NCBI RefSeq assembly: GCF_002093115.1
Contig: NZ_NAAD01000011.1
Location: 1 to 64,000, forward strand
Direction: 5' to 3'
DNA from: Geothermobacter hydrogeniphilus
GTDB lineage: Bacteria > Desulfobacterota > Desulfuromonadia > Desulfuromonadales > Geothermobacteraceae
DNA: 64,000 nucleotides
Positions 47,644 to 58,469 of the stretch are shown piece by piece; within the stretch, counting starts at the first letter, position 1; each line of letters begins with the position of its first letter. Both the position numbers and the translations under genes were made by a program. The notes beneath the pieces are model-generated. The model searched no databases. It saw nothing but the letters and a program-made list of their open reading frames with translations, and was not told where the DNA came from.

Positions 47644-48366
47644 CTAAAGACGAAACTTTTCACCCAGATAGATTTCCCGGGCGCGGCTGCTGCCGGCAAT
47701 TTCTTCCGGCGTTCCGAATTCGAGAATTTCACCGGCATTGAGAATATAGGCGCGATCGCAGACATCGAGGGTTTCACGAACATTGTGATCAGAGATCAGC
47801 ACACCGATGCCATTTTTTTTCAAACCATCAATAATTCCCTGGATATCGATCACCGCCAGGGGGTCGATACCGGCAAAAGGTTCATCAAGAAGAATAAAAA
47901 CCGGCTCGATAACCAGGGCGCGGGCAATTTCCAGGCGCCGTCGTTCCCCGCCCGACAACGCGTAACCATAACTTTTGGCGACATGCGTCAGGCGCAGATC
48001 TTCCAGCAACTGCTCCATCCGTTCGGTCCGCTGGACGGCACCGATGTCAAGGGTTTCAAGAATGGCCAGCAGATTCTCCTCAACCGTCAGTTTGCGAAAG
48101 ACCGACGCTTCCTGGGGCAGATAGGAGATACCGGCCCGGGCACGCTTGTAGACCGGCAGGCCGGTCAGTTCACAGTCATCCAGAAAGACCCGCCCCCGGT
48201 CGGGGCGCACCAGCCCGACAACCATGTAGAAGGAGGTCGTCTTGCCCGCGCCGTTGGGGCCGAGCAGACCGATCACCTGTCCCGAGGAGACCTGCAGATC
48301 GACATCCCGCACCACCTGGCGCTTCTGGTAGCTCTTGCAGAGACCTTCAGCGCGCAGCGTCCGCAT
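47644..48366 (-). CDS. lptB: LPS export ABC transporter ATP-binding protein LptB
   Basis: The ATPase of the LptB2FGC exporter. The 240-residue protein has Walker [21 protein letters not shown], the Q-loop [18 protein letters not shown], signature [15 protein letters not shown] and Walker [13 protein letters not shown], continuing with HNVRETL. The ATG at 48366 lies within the end of lptA (20-base overlap). Confidence 0.97.
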   Translation of the reverse strand: MRTLRAEGLCKSYQKRQVVRDVDLQVSSGQVIGLLGPNGAGKTTSFYMVVGLVRPDRGRVFLDDCELTGLPVYKRARAGISYLPQEASVFRKLTVEENLLAILETLDIGAVQRTERMEQLLEDLRLTHVAKSYGYALSGGERRRLEIARALVIEPVFILLDEPFAGIDPLAVIDIQGIIDGLKKNGIGVLISDHNVRETLDVCDRAYILNAGEILEFGTPEEIAGSSRAREIYLGEKFRL

Positions 48367-48841
48367 CACTCTGCTTTCCCCGCGGATGAAAGGTGGCCTT
48401 GACCCGCCCCTCCCCGCGACTGTCAACAACACTGCGTTTATCGTTCAGATACACGGTGATCTTATCGCCGGAAACCTGGTCCGCACCATCGTTGATGCGC
48501 GGATTCCCGGTCAACACCAGTTTGCCGCTGCTGCGTTGATAGAGCGCATGCTGTCCGGTGGCGACCCGCTGTCCCTGAATGACCCGAACATCCTGCTCAG
48601 CCTCAATCCGCTCAACCTGGCGTGCTTCGCCCCGGTAGTACACCGTCAGGCGACCGGCATGGATCACCAGGTCCGCCTGGCGGGCCTCGACGTCACCGAT
48701 AAAGGTCACGGTCCCGGCGGCATCATCCGCTTCCAGCTGCCGGGAGGTAATCTCCAAAGGGGCATCCCCGGGCGCAACAGAAGCCGCCCGAACCGCACCG
48801 GAAAAGAGGCAGAGAAAGATCAGCAACAGGTAGGTTTTCAT
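48347..48841 (-). CDS. lptA: LPS transport periplasmic protein LptA
   Basis: A 164-residue OstA-fold protein with a signal peptide ([19 protein letters not shown]). The beta-jellyroll has [41 protein letters not shown] and [17 protein letters not shown]. It bridges the periplasm, moving LPS from LptC to LptD. It overlaps both lptC (four bases) and lptB (20 bases). Confidence 0.95.
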   Translation of the reverse strand: MKTYLLLIFLCLFSGAVRAASVAPGDAPLEITSRQLEADDAAGTVTFIGDVEARQADLVIHAGRLTVYYRGEARQVERIEAEQDVRVIQGQRVATGQHALYQRSSGKLVLTGNPRINDGADQVSGDKITVYLNDKRSVVDSRGEGRVKATFHPRGKQSDADAAR

Positions 48842-49419
48842 CCCTTTTCCTCGTCATCCGGCCTGATCAGCCATTTGGAGCGAACGTTGGCCAGGAGCTT
48901 CAGCCGACGCTGATCAACCAGCAATCGCATCCCGGTCGCTTCAACCTCAAACTGCCCGGAACTCAATCTCACCGGTTGATCGGTCCACAGCAGTCGTTCG
49001 GCCTGGCGATAGTGGAGACGATCGGTGGAAAATTCATACCCCCGCTCACTGCGGGCCACAACGTTACCGGAAACCACGAGTTCACCGGCCTTTTCATCCC
49101 ACACTCCCCGGCGGGCATCCAGGGTCAGAACACCGGATTCACCCGCGCCGAAAAAACGGAGGTGGACATTATGCAAACGACTCCGCCCGGTTTCAAGATC
49201 ATAACTGGCCCGGTCGGCACGCAACCGCCAGAAGGCCTTCCCGCCCCGGGTTTCGGTGTAGTCGATTTTAGCCAGGGAGAGATCGGCACCTGCCGCCGGC
49301 ACGTCCACCGCAACCGGTTCAATACGCGTGTAGCGCCGGGAGATCACCAGCACCAGCATCCCGGAAAGCACCAGGATGGCAACAACCAGCAAATGTCGGG
49401 CGGAAAAAAATTGCTTCAT
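48838..49419 (-). CDS. lptC: LPS export system protein LptC
   Basis: A 193-residue, single-pass membrane protein: N-terminal helix HLLVVAILVLSGMLVLVIS and a periplasmic jellyroll with FWRLRADRASYDLETGRSRL, LDARRGVWDEKAGELVVSGN and VEATGMRLLVDQRRLKLL. It hands LPS from LptFG to LptA. The final ATGA overlaps the lptA start. Confidence 0.93.
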   Translation of the reverse strand: MKQFFSARHLLVVAILVLSGMLVLVISRRYTRIEPVAVDVPAAGADLSLAKIDYTETRGGKAFWRLRADRASYDLETGRSRLHNVHLRFFGAGESGVLTLDARRGVWDEKAGELVVSGNVVARSERGYEFSTDRLHYRQAERLLWTDQPVRLSSGQFEVEATGMRLLVDQRRLKLLANVRSKWLIRPDDEEKG

Positions 49420-49498
49420 AAACGGGGCCAGTATAGCATTGCCGCCGAGGGGAGTAAAGCATCGGGAAGGGACTTGGCACAGGAATTGTAAGAAGTCA

Positions 49499-50014
49499 TC
49501 AAGCCAGGTACGGGGCCATCAGCCGCTCCCAGTGTCCCTGGGCCTTGAGCAGTATTTCGCAGACCTCCCGCACACCGCCGCCGCCGCCGGGATAACGGGA
49601 AACGAAATCGACCCGTTCCCGGACCTCGGGGCAACCGTCGGCAACGGTCGCGGAGAATCCGACCCGCGTGAGAATCGGCAGATCGACAATATCATCACCG
49701 ATATAGGCAACCTGCTCCGGAGACAGGGAGAGATCCGACAATATCCGCAGATAGGGCTCCAGTTTGTTCCGGGCCCCCTGGACGATCAGATCGATGCCGA
49801 GTTCCCGCATCCGATGGGAAACCACCCGTGACTGCCGCCCGGTAATGATGCCGACCTGAATACCGGCCCGCTGCAGCAATTTCAATCCATGACCGTCACG
49901 CACATTGAAGGCCTTGGTCTCCGCGCCCGAGTCGCTGAGGATGATCCGGCCGTCCGTCAGAACGCCATCAACGTCGAGTAACAGCAACCTCACGGTTCGC
50001 AGTTTGTTCTCCAT
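49499..50014 (-). CDS. kdsC: 3-deoxy-D-manno-octulosonate 8-phosphate phosphatase
   Basis: A 171-residue HAD-superfamily phosphatase releasing Kdo from Kdo-8-phosphate. Motif I is LLLDVDGVLTDG with both aspartates, motif II VGIITGRQS, and motif IV YIGDDIVDLPIL. The glycine-rich C terminus SRYPGGGGGVREVCE is typical of KdsC. Its ATG overlaps the kdsD stop by one base (TGATG). Confidence 0.97.
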   Translation of the reverse strand: MENKLRTVRLLLLDVDGVLTDGRIILSDSGAETKAFNVRDGHGLKLLQRAGIQVGIITGRQSRVVSHRMRELGIDLIVQGARNKLEPYLRILSDLSLSPEQVAYIGDDIVDLPILTRVGFSATVADGCPEVRERVDFVSRYPGGGGGVREVCEILLKAQGHWERLMAPYLA

Positions 50015-50976
50015 CAGACCACCCCCGCCTTGAGCAGGTCATGCAGGTGGACAATCCCGACCGGTTCCGCCGCCTGATCGTCGGCAAAGACAAACAGGGA
50101 GGTTATCGAGTGGGCCTCCATACGCTGCAGGGCCTTGGCCGCGAGGTCGTTGCGCAGTATCCGCTTCGGACTGGCCGTCATCACATCTTTGATCGGAGAA
50201 TTGAGGACGTCGTAACCACGTTCCATGCAACGCCGCAAGTCACCATCGGTGAAGACTCCGAGCAGGCCGCCCTGAGAATCGACAACACCGGTGATGCCGA
50301 GTTTTTTGCTGGTAATCTCGAACAACCCGTCGCGCAGCAGGGTCTCCTCGTCAACCAGGGGAATCTCCTCACCGCAGTGCATCAGATCCTCAACCCTCAG
50401 CAGCAGCCTCTTGCCGAGCGCTCCACCGGGATGAAAAAGAGCGAAATCCTCTTCTTTGAAACCACGTCGGTCCAGCAGGGCAACCGCCAGGGCGTCCCCC
50501 ATGGCGAGGGTGGCGGTGGTACTGGCGGTCGGAGCCAGACCCAACGGGCAGGCCTCTTCAGCGACGGACACATCGAGGCTGACATCCCCGGCCTTGGCGA
50601 GAGTGCTTTGCGGATTGCCGGTCATGGCGATCAACGGCACCCCCATACGACGGATAACCGGCAGAATGCGCAGCACCTCCTCGGTTTCTCCGGAATTGGA
50701 CACGGCGATGATGACATCATCCTTCATGATCATGCCGAGATCACCGTGAATACCTTCGGCGGGATGCAGAAAGAGCGCCGGGGTGCCGGTTGAAGCCATG
50801 GTTGAGGCAATCTTCTGGCAGATCAGCCCCGACTTGCCCATACCCGAAATGACCACCCGTCCGCGACAGGCGAGGATCATCTCCACCGCGGCACTGAACT
50901 GGCCGTCCAGTCGCTGCTGCAGCGCCAGGACCGCATCGGCTTCAACCTGCAGAACCTTTTTTGCAATATCAATCAT
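50014..50976 (-). CDS. kdsD: Arabinose-5-phosphate isomerase
   Basis: Interconverts ribulose- and arabinose-5-phosphate, the first step toward Kdo. The 320-residue protein has an N-terminal SIS domain (RVVISGMGKSGLICQKIAST, SNSGETEEVLRI) and two C-terminal CBS domains. KpsF/GutQ-family paralogues exist, but the kdsA-kdsD-kdsC order supports KdsD. The ATG at 50976 has only a weak GGACAG upstream. Confidence 0.95.
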   Translation of the reverse strand: MIDIAKKVLQVEADAVLALQQRLDGQFSAAVEMILACRGRVVISGMGKSGLICQKIASTMASTGTPALFLHPAEGIHGDLGMIMKDDVIIAVSNSGETEEVLRILPVIRRMGVPLIAMTGNPQSTLAKAGDVSLDVSVAEEACPLGLAPTASTTATLAMGDALAVALLDRRGFKEEDFALFHPGGALGKRLLLRVEDLMHCGEEIPLVDEETLLRDGLFEITSKKLGITGVVDSQGGLLGVFTDGDLRRCMERGYDVLNSPIKDVMTASPKRILRNDLAAKALQRMEAHSITSLFVFADDQAAEPVGIVHLHDLLKAGVV

Positions 50977-50989
50977 AGAATTCTGTCCG

Positions 50990-51820
50990 TTAAACACGAT
51001 TGACCGTCCTGACCAGCCGGTCAATCTCCAGCACCTGGGTCAACAGGCCCTCAAGGCTGTCCAGCGACAAAGAATTCGGGCCGTCACAAAGAGCCCGGTC
51101 GGGGTCTTCGTGAACCTCCCAGAAAAGTGCGTCAATGCCCATGCCGACAGCGGCGCGGGAAAGCCCGGCAACGAATTCCCGCTGTCCGGAGGAAGCGTCG
51201 CCGGCGCCGCCGGGCAGCTGAACGGCGTGGGTCGCGTCAAAAACCACCGGCACCCCGAACTCCCGCATCAGCGCCAGCGAACGCATATCAACCACCAGGT
51301 TGTTGTAACCGAAGCTGCTGCCGCGTTCAGTGAGCAGAACCTTGTCGCCACCGGCTTCGGCCAGCTTGGTCAGTACGTTGCGCATATCCCAGGGGGCCAT
51401 GAACTGGCCCTTTTTCACATTGACCGGTTTGCCGGTTCGGGCGGCGGCCTGCAACAGATCGGTCTGGCGGCAGAGAAAAGCCGGGATCTGCAGCAGGTCC
51501 AGAACCTCGGCGGCGGCGGCCACCTGACTGATATCATGGATATCGGACACCACCGGAAGACCGAACTCATCCTTGACCCGCCGCAGGATTTCAAGTCCTT
51601 CATCCAGACCCGGCCCGCGAAAAGAATGGGACGAGGAGCGGTTGGCCTTATCATAGGAGGCCTTGAAGACCAGTCCGACACCGAGCTTTTCGGTCAACCT
51701 CTGCAGATATTCGGCGATCCGCAGGGTCAGATCGAGATTTTCAATCACACAGGGGCCGGACAACAGCGCCAGGGGAGCATCACCACCGATCCTGACACCT
51801 GCTACATCAACGGACTGCAT
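50990..51820 (-). CDS. kdsA: 3-deoxy-8-phosphooctulonate synthase
   Basis: Condenses PEP and arabinose-5-phosphate. The 276-residue TIM-barrel protein has [10 protein letters not shown] with a cysteine that usually marks the metal-dependent class, [49 protein letters not shown] and [11 protein letters not shown]. One base separates it from the pyrG stop. Confidence 0.97.
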   Translation of the reverse strand: MQSVDVAGVRIGGDAPLALLSGPCVIENLDLTLRIAEYLQRLTEKLGVGLVFKASYDKANRSSSHSFRGPGLDEGLEILRRVKDEFGLPVVSDIHDISQVAAAAEVLDLLQIPAFLCRQTDLLQAAARTGKPVNVKKGQFMAPWDMRNVLTKLAEAGGDKVLLTERGSSFGYNNLVVDMRSLALMREFGVPVVFDATHAVQLPGGAGDASSGQREFVAGLSRAAVGMGIDALFWEVHEDPDRALCDGPNSLSLDSLEGLLTQVLEIDRLVRTVNRV

Positions 51821-51821
51821 A

Positions 51822-53608
<1,787 letters not shown>

Positions 53609-53705
53609 ATCCTGTTCACTCGGCCATCATCCGACCGGCACTGAAAAAATGATTTTACACACCACACCGATAAATGGAAAGCATCAACCGCAAACAGACA
53701 ACCGA

Positions 53706-54455
53706 TCAGCGGCCGGCCAGTATCCGCTCAACCCTGGCCAGGTCTTCCGGGGTATCAACGCCGATGGCGGCATGCTCCGTGGGAACGACCTTGATGCCGA
53801 CGCCATGCTCCAGGGCACGCAACTGCTCCAGGGATTCGAGCATCTCCAGGGGCGTCTGCGACAGGGTCGGGTAACGGAGCAGAAATTCCCGCCGGTAAAC
53901 ATAGAGCCCGATATGCCTGAAGGCCGGGCACCGATCCCAATTCTCTTCGAGCTGCCGGGCATGATCGCGCGGCCATGGAATCGGTGCCCGCGAGAAATAG
54001 AGCGCCATCTGCCGCTGATCGCAGACGACCTTGACCACGTTGGGATCAAGGAATTCATCAGGCCCCTTCAACGGCGCGCACAGGGTTCCCATCTGCAGGT
54101 CGGGCATCTCGATCAGCGGCGCGATCGCCCGATCGATCACCGCCGCCTCGATCAACGGTTCATCCCCCTGGACATTGACGATCAACTCGCTTTCCAGCCC
54201 GGAAGCAACCTCCGCCAGACGGTCGGTTCCGGTCGGGTGGTCGGCGCGGGTGAGAACCGCCTCGCCGCCGAAGGCGCGTACCGCGTCGGCGATCCGTTCA
54301 TCATCGGTCGCCACCAGCACCCGGGAGGCCAACCGGGCCGAACAACTGCGCTCATAGACCCACTGGATCATCGGACGACCCTGCAGGGTGGCCAGCGGCT
54401 TTCCGGGAAAACGACTCGAAGCGTAGCGGGCCGGAATAACAATGGTTACATCCAC
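53706..54455 (-). CDS. kdsB: 3-deoxy-manno-octulosonate cytidylyltransferase
   Basis: Activates Kdo as CMP-Kdo. The 249-residue protein begins (V)DVTIVIPARYASSRFPGKP, with the nucleotide-binding arginines, then ATDDERI, NVQGDEPLIEA, and HIGLYVYRREFLLRY. The GTG at 54455 is chosen because GAGAGG lies seven bases upstream; a reading to 54542 has no ribosome site. Confidence 0.96.
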   Translation of the reverse strand: MDVTIVIPARYASSRFPGKPLATLQGRPMIQWVYERSCSARLASRVLVATDDERIADAVRAFGGEAVLTRADHPTGTDRLAEVASGLESELIVNVQGDEPLIEAAVIDRAIAPLIEMPDLQMGTLCAPLKGPDEFLDPNVVKVVCDQRQMALYFSRAPIPWPRDHARQLEENWDRCPAFRHIGLYVYRREFLLRYPTLSQTPLEMLESLEQLRALEHGVGIKVVPTEHAAIGVDTPEDLARVERILAGR

Positions 54456-54568
54456 GGGAACCTCTCGGGGAAATGAGTGACGTTCGGCAAGCCGCCGCGT
54501 AATGTAGAAGAAGGGGGATAAGCTGTCAACAGCTCTCTCCACATCACCATCTCGTTCTGCAGACTGGA

Positions 54569-57463
54569 TCAGGGTTCGGGGACGACCCGGAAAACGGTTT
54601 CAGCGACATGACTGTCACCCATGGCAAGCAGCACATACTGTATCGGCCCCGGTGAACCGTCGTGCAGCTGGTCGAGACTGAAACGGGTGGTGATCATGCG
54701 ATCCGCCTTACCGTCAATATCGCCGGGGACTCGGGGACTCGGAGAAGCCAGACCGTCCACCAGCTTGAACACCCGGACGATCTGTTCGCCCGAGTCGGCG
54801 ACCCCATTGCCGTTCTTGTCAATCCATTGTTCCAGATAGAGCGTCGTCCCGGCCCGGCGAAGAGGACCGACCTTGAGGGTCAGCAGTCCGTCGTAACGAT
54901 GGGACACCACTTCTGGGGTCAGAGACACGCTGAACTCGACAAGGTCGTCGATAATTTCATCTTCAGCGGCCGGCGCGGGGCGGGCGGTTGACACGATCAG
55001 CCGTCGTTCGGCGAAACCGACGTTTCCGGTTTCATCCCAGGCTTCAACCCGCACCAGGTGTTCCCCTTCGGAGAGAGGATCAAGAAACATCCCGGACCGC
55101 TTGTCGACCACCTTGTCATCAACCAGCACGCGGACTTCACCCCGGTCCACCTCGTATTCGAGCAAGGGCGTGTTGTCCGCGGTCAGGCCGCTTGCCGGCG
55201 ACAGCAGGACCACCTCGGGCGCAGTGCTGTCAACGAGGAATTCAACCTCCGCCCGCCCCTCGTTGCCGGCCTCATCGACAGCAACCACCTGCAGCCTGTG
55301 GGGACCATCGGCAAGCCTCGGCAGGGCGGTTCCCGGCGTCACCTCTACCGGTTTGTCATCCAGCAGCACCCGAACGCTGCCGTCACTCACCCGGTAATCG
55401 ACAATCGGAAAGGCGGAGGACCGCGCCCCCGGCGCCGGTGATGTTATCACCACCTCCGGCGGCCTGGTATCGACCTGAAAAGCGACCCGCTGCTGGCTCT
55501 GGTTGCCGGCAAGATCCTGTTCCCGCACCAGCAGGATGTAGCTGCCGTCAGCCAGCGGACCGAGTTGCCCCGCATCGGCGGGCACCGGCTGGCCGTTCAG
55601 CAGCACGGCCATGGGGCCACCCTCGCCCTTCACCAGCAGCGGCGGCCGGGGATCATGACCGGGGCCGGGCCGGGGCGAGCTGACCTCCAGGTGCGGCGGG
55701 GTCCGGTCGATGTGCAGGCTGATATCCTTATGGCTGGTATTGCCGAAACGGTCACGCGCTGAAAAATGCAGGGGCAGCTCACCTTCCGGCAACTTGTCCA
55801 GATCAATCTCCCAACGGTTTTCCACGGGATAGCGGGTGGCTCCGACCACCACGCCGGGCGGCGCCAGCAGATCGATAAAAGCTCCCGGATCACGGGTGCC
55901 GCGCAGAGTCAACTGTTTCACCGACAATGGCCGAGGATCAAACTGAACGGCAAACTCGGGCGCGGTCGTATCGATCGAGAAGGTCACCTCCTGCACGGCT
56001 GTATGGCCGTTCGCATCCACGGCTTTCAGCCGCAACCGGTGAGTACCGTCAGCAAGAGGCGGCAGTCGACCATCAACCATTCCGACCGGTTTTCCATCGA
56101 CTTCGACGTCAAGCCGGGCCGTCGGATCGGAAAGCCGGTAATCAACCGACGGCTGAGCGGTTGCATAGGTGCGGGGCTCGGGACTGAGCAGTTTCAGCTC
56201 CGGGACATGACCGCCGCCTGCCGTCTGCCGCGCCGATCCACCGGTCTTCCCCGGGGGAGAGACGGCAACAACCGGAGTCAGCGGCGCCGAGGCAACCGGG
56301 ACGGATGAAGATGGACCGGGAGCAGTATCAGGCGGCGGGGACATCGGCATTTTTCGGATGATCCGCAATGGCAGGCGCAAACGATTACCATAGGCATCGC
56401 GGGCTTCGACCTGGAAGCGATTCTCCCCCTCGATCAGCCCCTTCAACGTCGCCCGCCAATGGGTGCGGTCCGGGAAGGACAGCTCGGCAGCCTCCCTGCC
56501 TTGCGCGTCGAGCAGTCGCAGGCGGGCGTCCTCTTCCCGTGAGCCGGAAATCAGCGCCTGAGACGAGGAGACCTCATGCTTCGGCAGGTCGACGGTCAGC
56601 ATCGGCGGGGTTGCGTCAACCCGAAAAACAACCTGACGGGGCTGAGTGAATTGCGGAGAACTGAACCGCAACACATGCCGGCCGTCTGAAAGTGGCCCGA
56701 GCCGAGCACCGCCGGCAGACGAAATCACTTTCCCGTCGAGACTGACGCGCACCACCTCCGCCTCGGTTTCAAACAACAGCAAAGGCCGCGGCCCGGTCGT
56801 TCCTCCCGCCGGCGGACTGAGGATCCGGATAGCGGCTCGAGGCACTGACGCCTGACCGGGAAGGGGTTTTGCCGTCCCCGTGGAAACGGGCTGAACCGGT
56901 GACTGCCGGCGCTGACCGGATCGTTTCTCCGAAACCTTCGGCTGCCGCGGAATGACAAATTGAACGACCCGCAGGCCCGCCAGAAGCTCACGTGCCGCCG
57001 GGTCGCGGTCGGCACCGAGCAGCACCCGCCTGATACCGGCAAAATCGCTGCCGGAAAGTCCTCTGCGACCGACCACCAGCCCCCCCCCGTGGCGACGGGT
57101 TCCCGCGTCGATATACTCGGCGAGAGGAAGAAACCGCCCCTGTCCGTCCCTCTTGATGTAGGCACTGCTGAATACGGCAAGATCGATCTCGCGGAAGCGG
57201 TTCATCCAATGCTGGAGATTCCGCTCATCAGTGAAAACCCGCACCCGGATGGTCAGATCGAGATGGCGGGAAAGATAATCGGCCAGCAGTTCAGCCTGCC
57301 GTTCGTCGGCCAGAAGCTGGCATTTTTCCGGGACAAATCCGAGAACAAGTTCACGCGCAAAAGAGACGGATGAAAAGATCAGGACAAAAAAGAGGGCCGG
57401 CCAGAGAAAGCGCAGGACAAGGCGGGCAGAGCCTGAATATGGCCGGACGGAGACAGCGCGCAT
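54569..57463 (-). CDS. Large surface protein: half PhnD-type lobe plus Ig-like repeats
   Basis: A 964-residue protein with an N-terminal signal/anchor (hydrophobic FLWPALFFVLIFSSVSFA). Residues about 35-165 resemble the first lobe of phosphonate-binding PhnD-type proteins (LVLGFVPEKCQLLADERQAE, WMNRFREIDLAVFSSAYI) without a second lobe. A Pro-rich linker and about six or seven Ig-like modules follow, each with 'PLLEYEVDRGEVRVLVDDK' and 'PLSEGEHLVRVEAWDETGN'-like halves and 'VDxTAPEV' joints. Near the end DKNGNGVADSGE looks like a calcium-binding loop. The start at 57463 is chosen for its basic N terminus; 57508 and 57514 are alternatives. Function unknown. Confidence 0.75.
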   Translation of the reverse strand: MRAVSVRPYSGSARLVLRFLWPALFFVLIFSSVSFARELVLGFVPEKCQLLADERQAELLADYLSRHLDLTIRVRVFTDERNLQHWMNRFREIDLAVFSSAYIKRDGQGRFLPLAEYIDAGTRRHGGGLVVGRRGLSGSDFAGIRRVLLGADRDPAARELLAGLRVVQFVIPRQPKVSEKRSGQRRQSPVQPVSTGTAKPLPGQASVPRAAIRILSPPAGGTTGPRPLLLFETEAEVVRVSLDGKVISSAGGARLGPLSDGRHVLRFSSPQFTQPRQVVFRVDATPPMLTVDLPKHEVSSSQALISGSREEDARLRLLDAQGREAAELSFPDRTHWRATLKGLIEGENRFQVEARDAYGNRLRLPLRIIRKMPMSPPPDTAPGPSSSVPVASAPLTPVVAVSPPGKTGGSARQTAGGGHVPELKLLSPEPRTYATAQPSVDYRLSDPTARLDVEVDGKPVGMVDGRLPPLADGTHRLRLKAVDANGHTAVQEVTFSIDTTAPEFAVQFDPRPLSVKQLTLRGTRDPGAFIDLLAPPGVVVGATRYPVENRWEIDLDKLPEGELPLHFSARDRFGNTSHKDISLHIDRTPPHLEVSSPRPGPGHDPRPPLLVKGEGGPMAVLLNGQPVPADAGQLGPLADGSYILLVREQDLAGNQSQQRVAFQVDTRPPEVVITSPAPGARSSAFPIVDYRVSDGSVRVLLDDKPVEVTPGTALPRLADGPHRLQVVAVDEAGNEGRAEVEFLVDSTAPEVVLLSPASGLTADNTPLLEYEVDRGEVRVLVDDKVVDKRSGMFLDPLSEGEHLVRVEAWDETGNVGFAERRLIVSTARPAPAAEDEIIDDLVEFSVSLTPEVVSHRYDGLLTLKVGPLRRAGTTLYLEQWIDKNGNGVADSGEQIVRVFKLVDGLASPSPRVPGDIDGKADRMITTRFSLDQLHDGSPGPIQYVLLAMGDSHVAETVFRVVPEP

Positions 57464-57550
57464 AACCTGAGAGCCTTCAACGAGAGGATAAAGGGGCAGG
57501 ATACTCATCGGCACGCAAAGGAACTTTCTTCAGCGGGTTGACAAAAAGCA

Positions 57551-57579
57551 ACCATACACTGCCCACAGTGCCAGTTCAA
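57551..57579 (-). promoter_or_regulatory. Candidate promoter of the Ig-repeat protein gene
   Basis: TTGAAC (57579-57574), 17-base spacer, TATGGT (57556-57551) on the minus strand. Confidence 0.45.
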
Positions 57580-57636
57580 GGATCTCACCTGAATCAGAGC
57601 CGGAACGCTCTGCCGGCAGGCGCCAGGTTCCGCCTG

Positions 57637-58287
57637 TCACTCCTGGCGGCGGATAAAGATTTCCCGGGCCAGTTCGTCATCGACCGCGAATTCTGAAAAC
57701 CCGACCTTGAAAATGTAACTCGGAAACGTTCGGCTGAGTACAATCCGGTTGCCGGGCAGCACTCCCATGCTCATCAGTTTCTGCATTTTTTTGTCGTTGC
57801 CGGTTGACAGGTAGGCGATCTCGCCGCTCTCGCCGGCTTTCAACTCGGTCAAGGCGACCACCCCGGTATCGCCGGCGTGGCGAGCTTCCTCGCAGCAGCT
57901 TCCGGGAGGGATCGGTTTGCCGTGGGGACAGGTGGTCGGATGGTTGAGCAACGTGCAGAGCTTGGTGTCCACACCGCGGTGCAGCAGGTGCTCCATTTCA
58001 CAGGCCCGGGCATCCCCTTCCGCCCCTTTCAGGTCGAGGACATCCATCATCAACCGTTCAGCAAGGCGATGACGACGAACGGTCATGCGCGCTTCTTCAC
58101 GACCTTCGGGACGCAGGTAAACCCGCTCACCCTTGACCTCGACGTAGGCCAGGCGCTGCAGTTCCTGCAGTCCGGCATCCGCCGCATCGACCGACAACCG
58201 TTCGAAATGCGCGGCATTGTCGCCTTCCTCTTCAATGACAATCCACAAGGCTTCAAGTATTTCCTCGGCCTTTTCCGAAACATTCAT
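57637..58287 (-). CDS. DtxR-family metal regulator with C-terminal FeoA domain
   Basis: A 216-residue protein: a winged-helix N terminus (NVSEKAEEILEALWIVIEEE), the dimerisation/metal-binding region with RRHRLAERLMMDVLDLKGAE and ACEMEHLL (Cys, Glu and His metal ligands), NHPTTCPHGKPIPPG, and a C-terminal FeoA/SH3 domain (VALTELKAGESGEIAYL, GVLPGNRIVLSRTFPSYIFK). It probably senses Fe(II) or Mn(II) and regulates transport. The ATG at 58287 follows CAGGAG. Third gene after feoB. Confidence 0.93.
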   Translation of the reverse strand: MNVSEKAEEILEALWIVIEEEGDNAAHFERLSVDAADAGLQELQRLAYVEVKGERVYLRPEGREEARMTVRRHRLAERLMMDVLDLKGAEGDARACEMEHLLHRGVDTKLCTLLNHPTTCPHGKPIPPGSCCEEARHAGDTGVVALTELKAGESGEIAYLSTGNDKKMQKLMSMGVLPGNRIVLSRTFPSYIFKVGFSEFAVDDELAREIFIRRQE

Positions 58288-58292
58288 GAACT

Positions 58293-58469
58293 TTACTCCT
58301 GTTTTTTCTTCCCTTTTTGCCCCAGCAGCTTCTCGAACAGAGGCGACGGCAGGGGGTTTTCGTAACCACAATAGGGACAATGCACCTTGCGGCATCCCCC
58401 CCCGCAACGCCCGCAACCCTGCTCCGGGGTCTTGGCCGGAATCTCCTTGCGACAGAACCCGCAGATCAT
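58293..58469 (-). CDS. Small cysteine-rich zinc-ribbon-like protein in the feo operon
   Basis: A 58-residue protein with seven cysteines: MICGFCRKEI, GCGRCGGGCRKVHCPYCGYE, and a basic tail GQKGKKKQE. The paired CxxC motifs suggest a metal-binding ribbon. Its ATG overlaps the feoB stop (ATGA) and its stop lies in the ribosome site of the DtxR-FeoA gene, so all three are coupled. It is probably an accessory to iron uptake; no named family is claimed. Confidence 0.8.
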   Translation of the reverse strand: MICGFCRKEIPAKTPEQGCGRCGGGCRKVHCPYCGYENPLPSPLFEKLLGQKGKKKQE

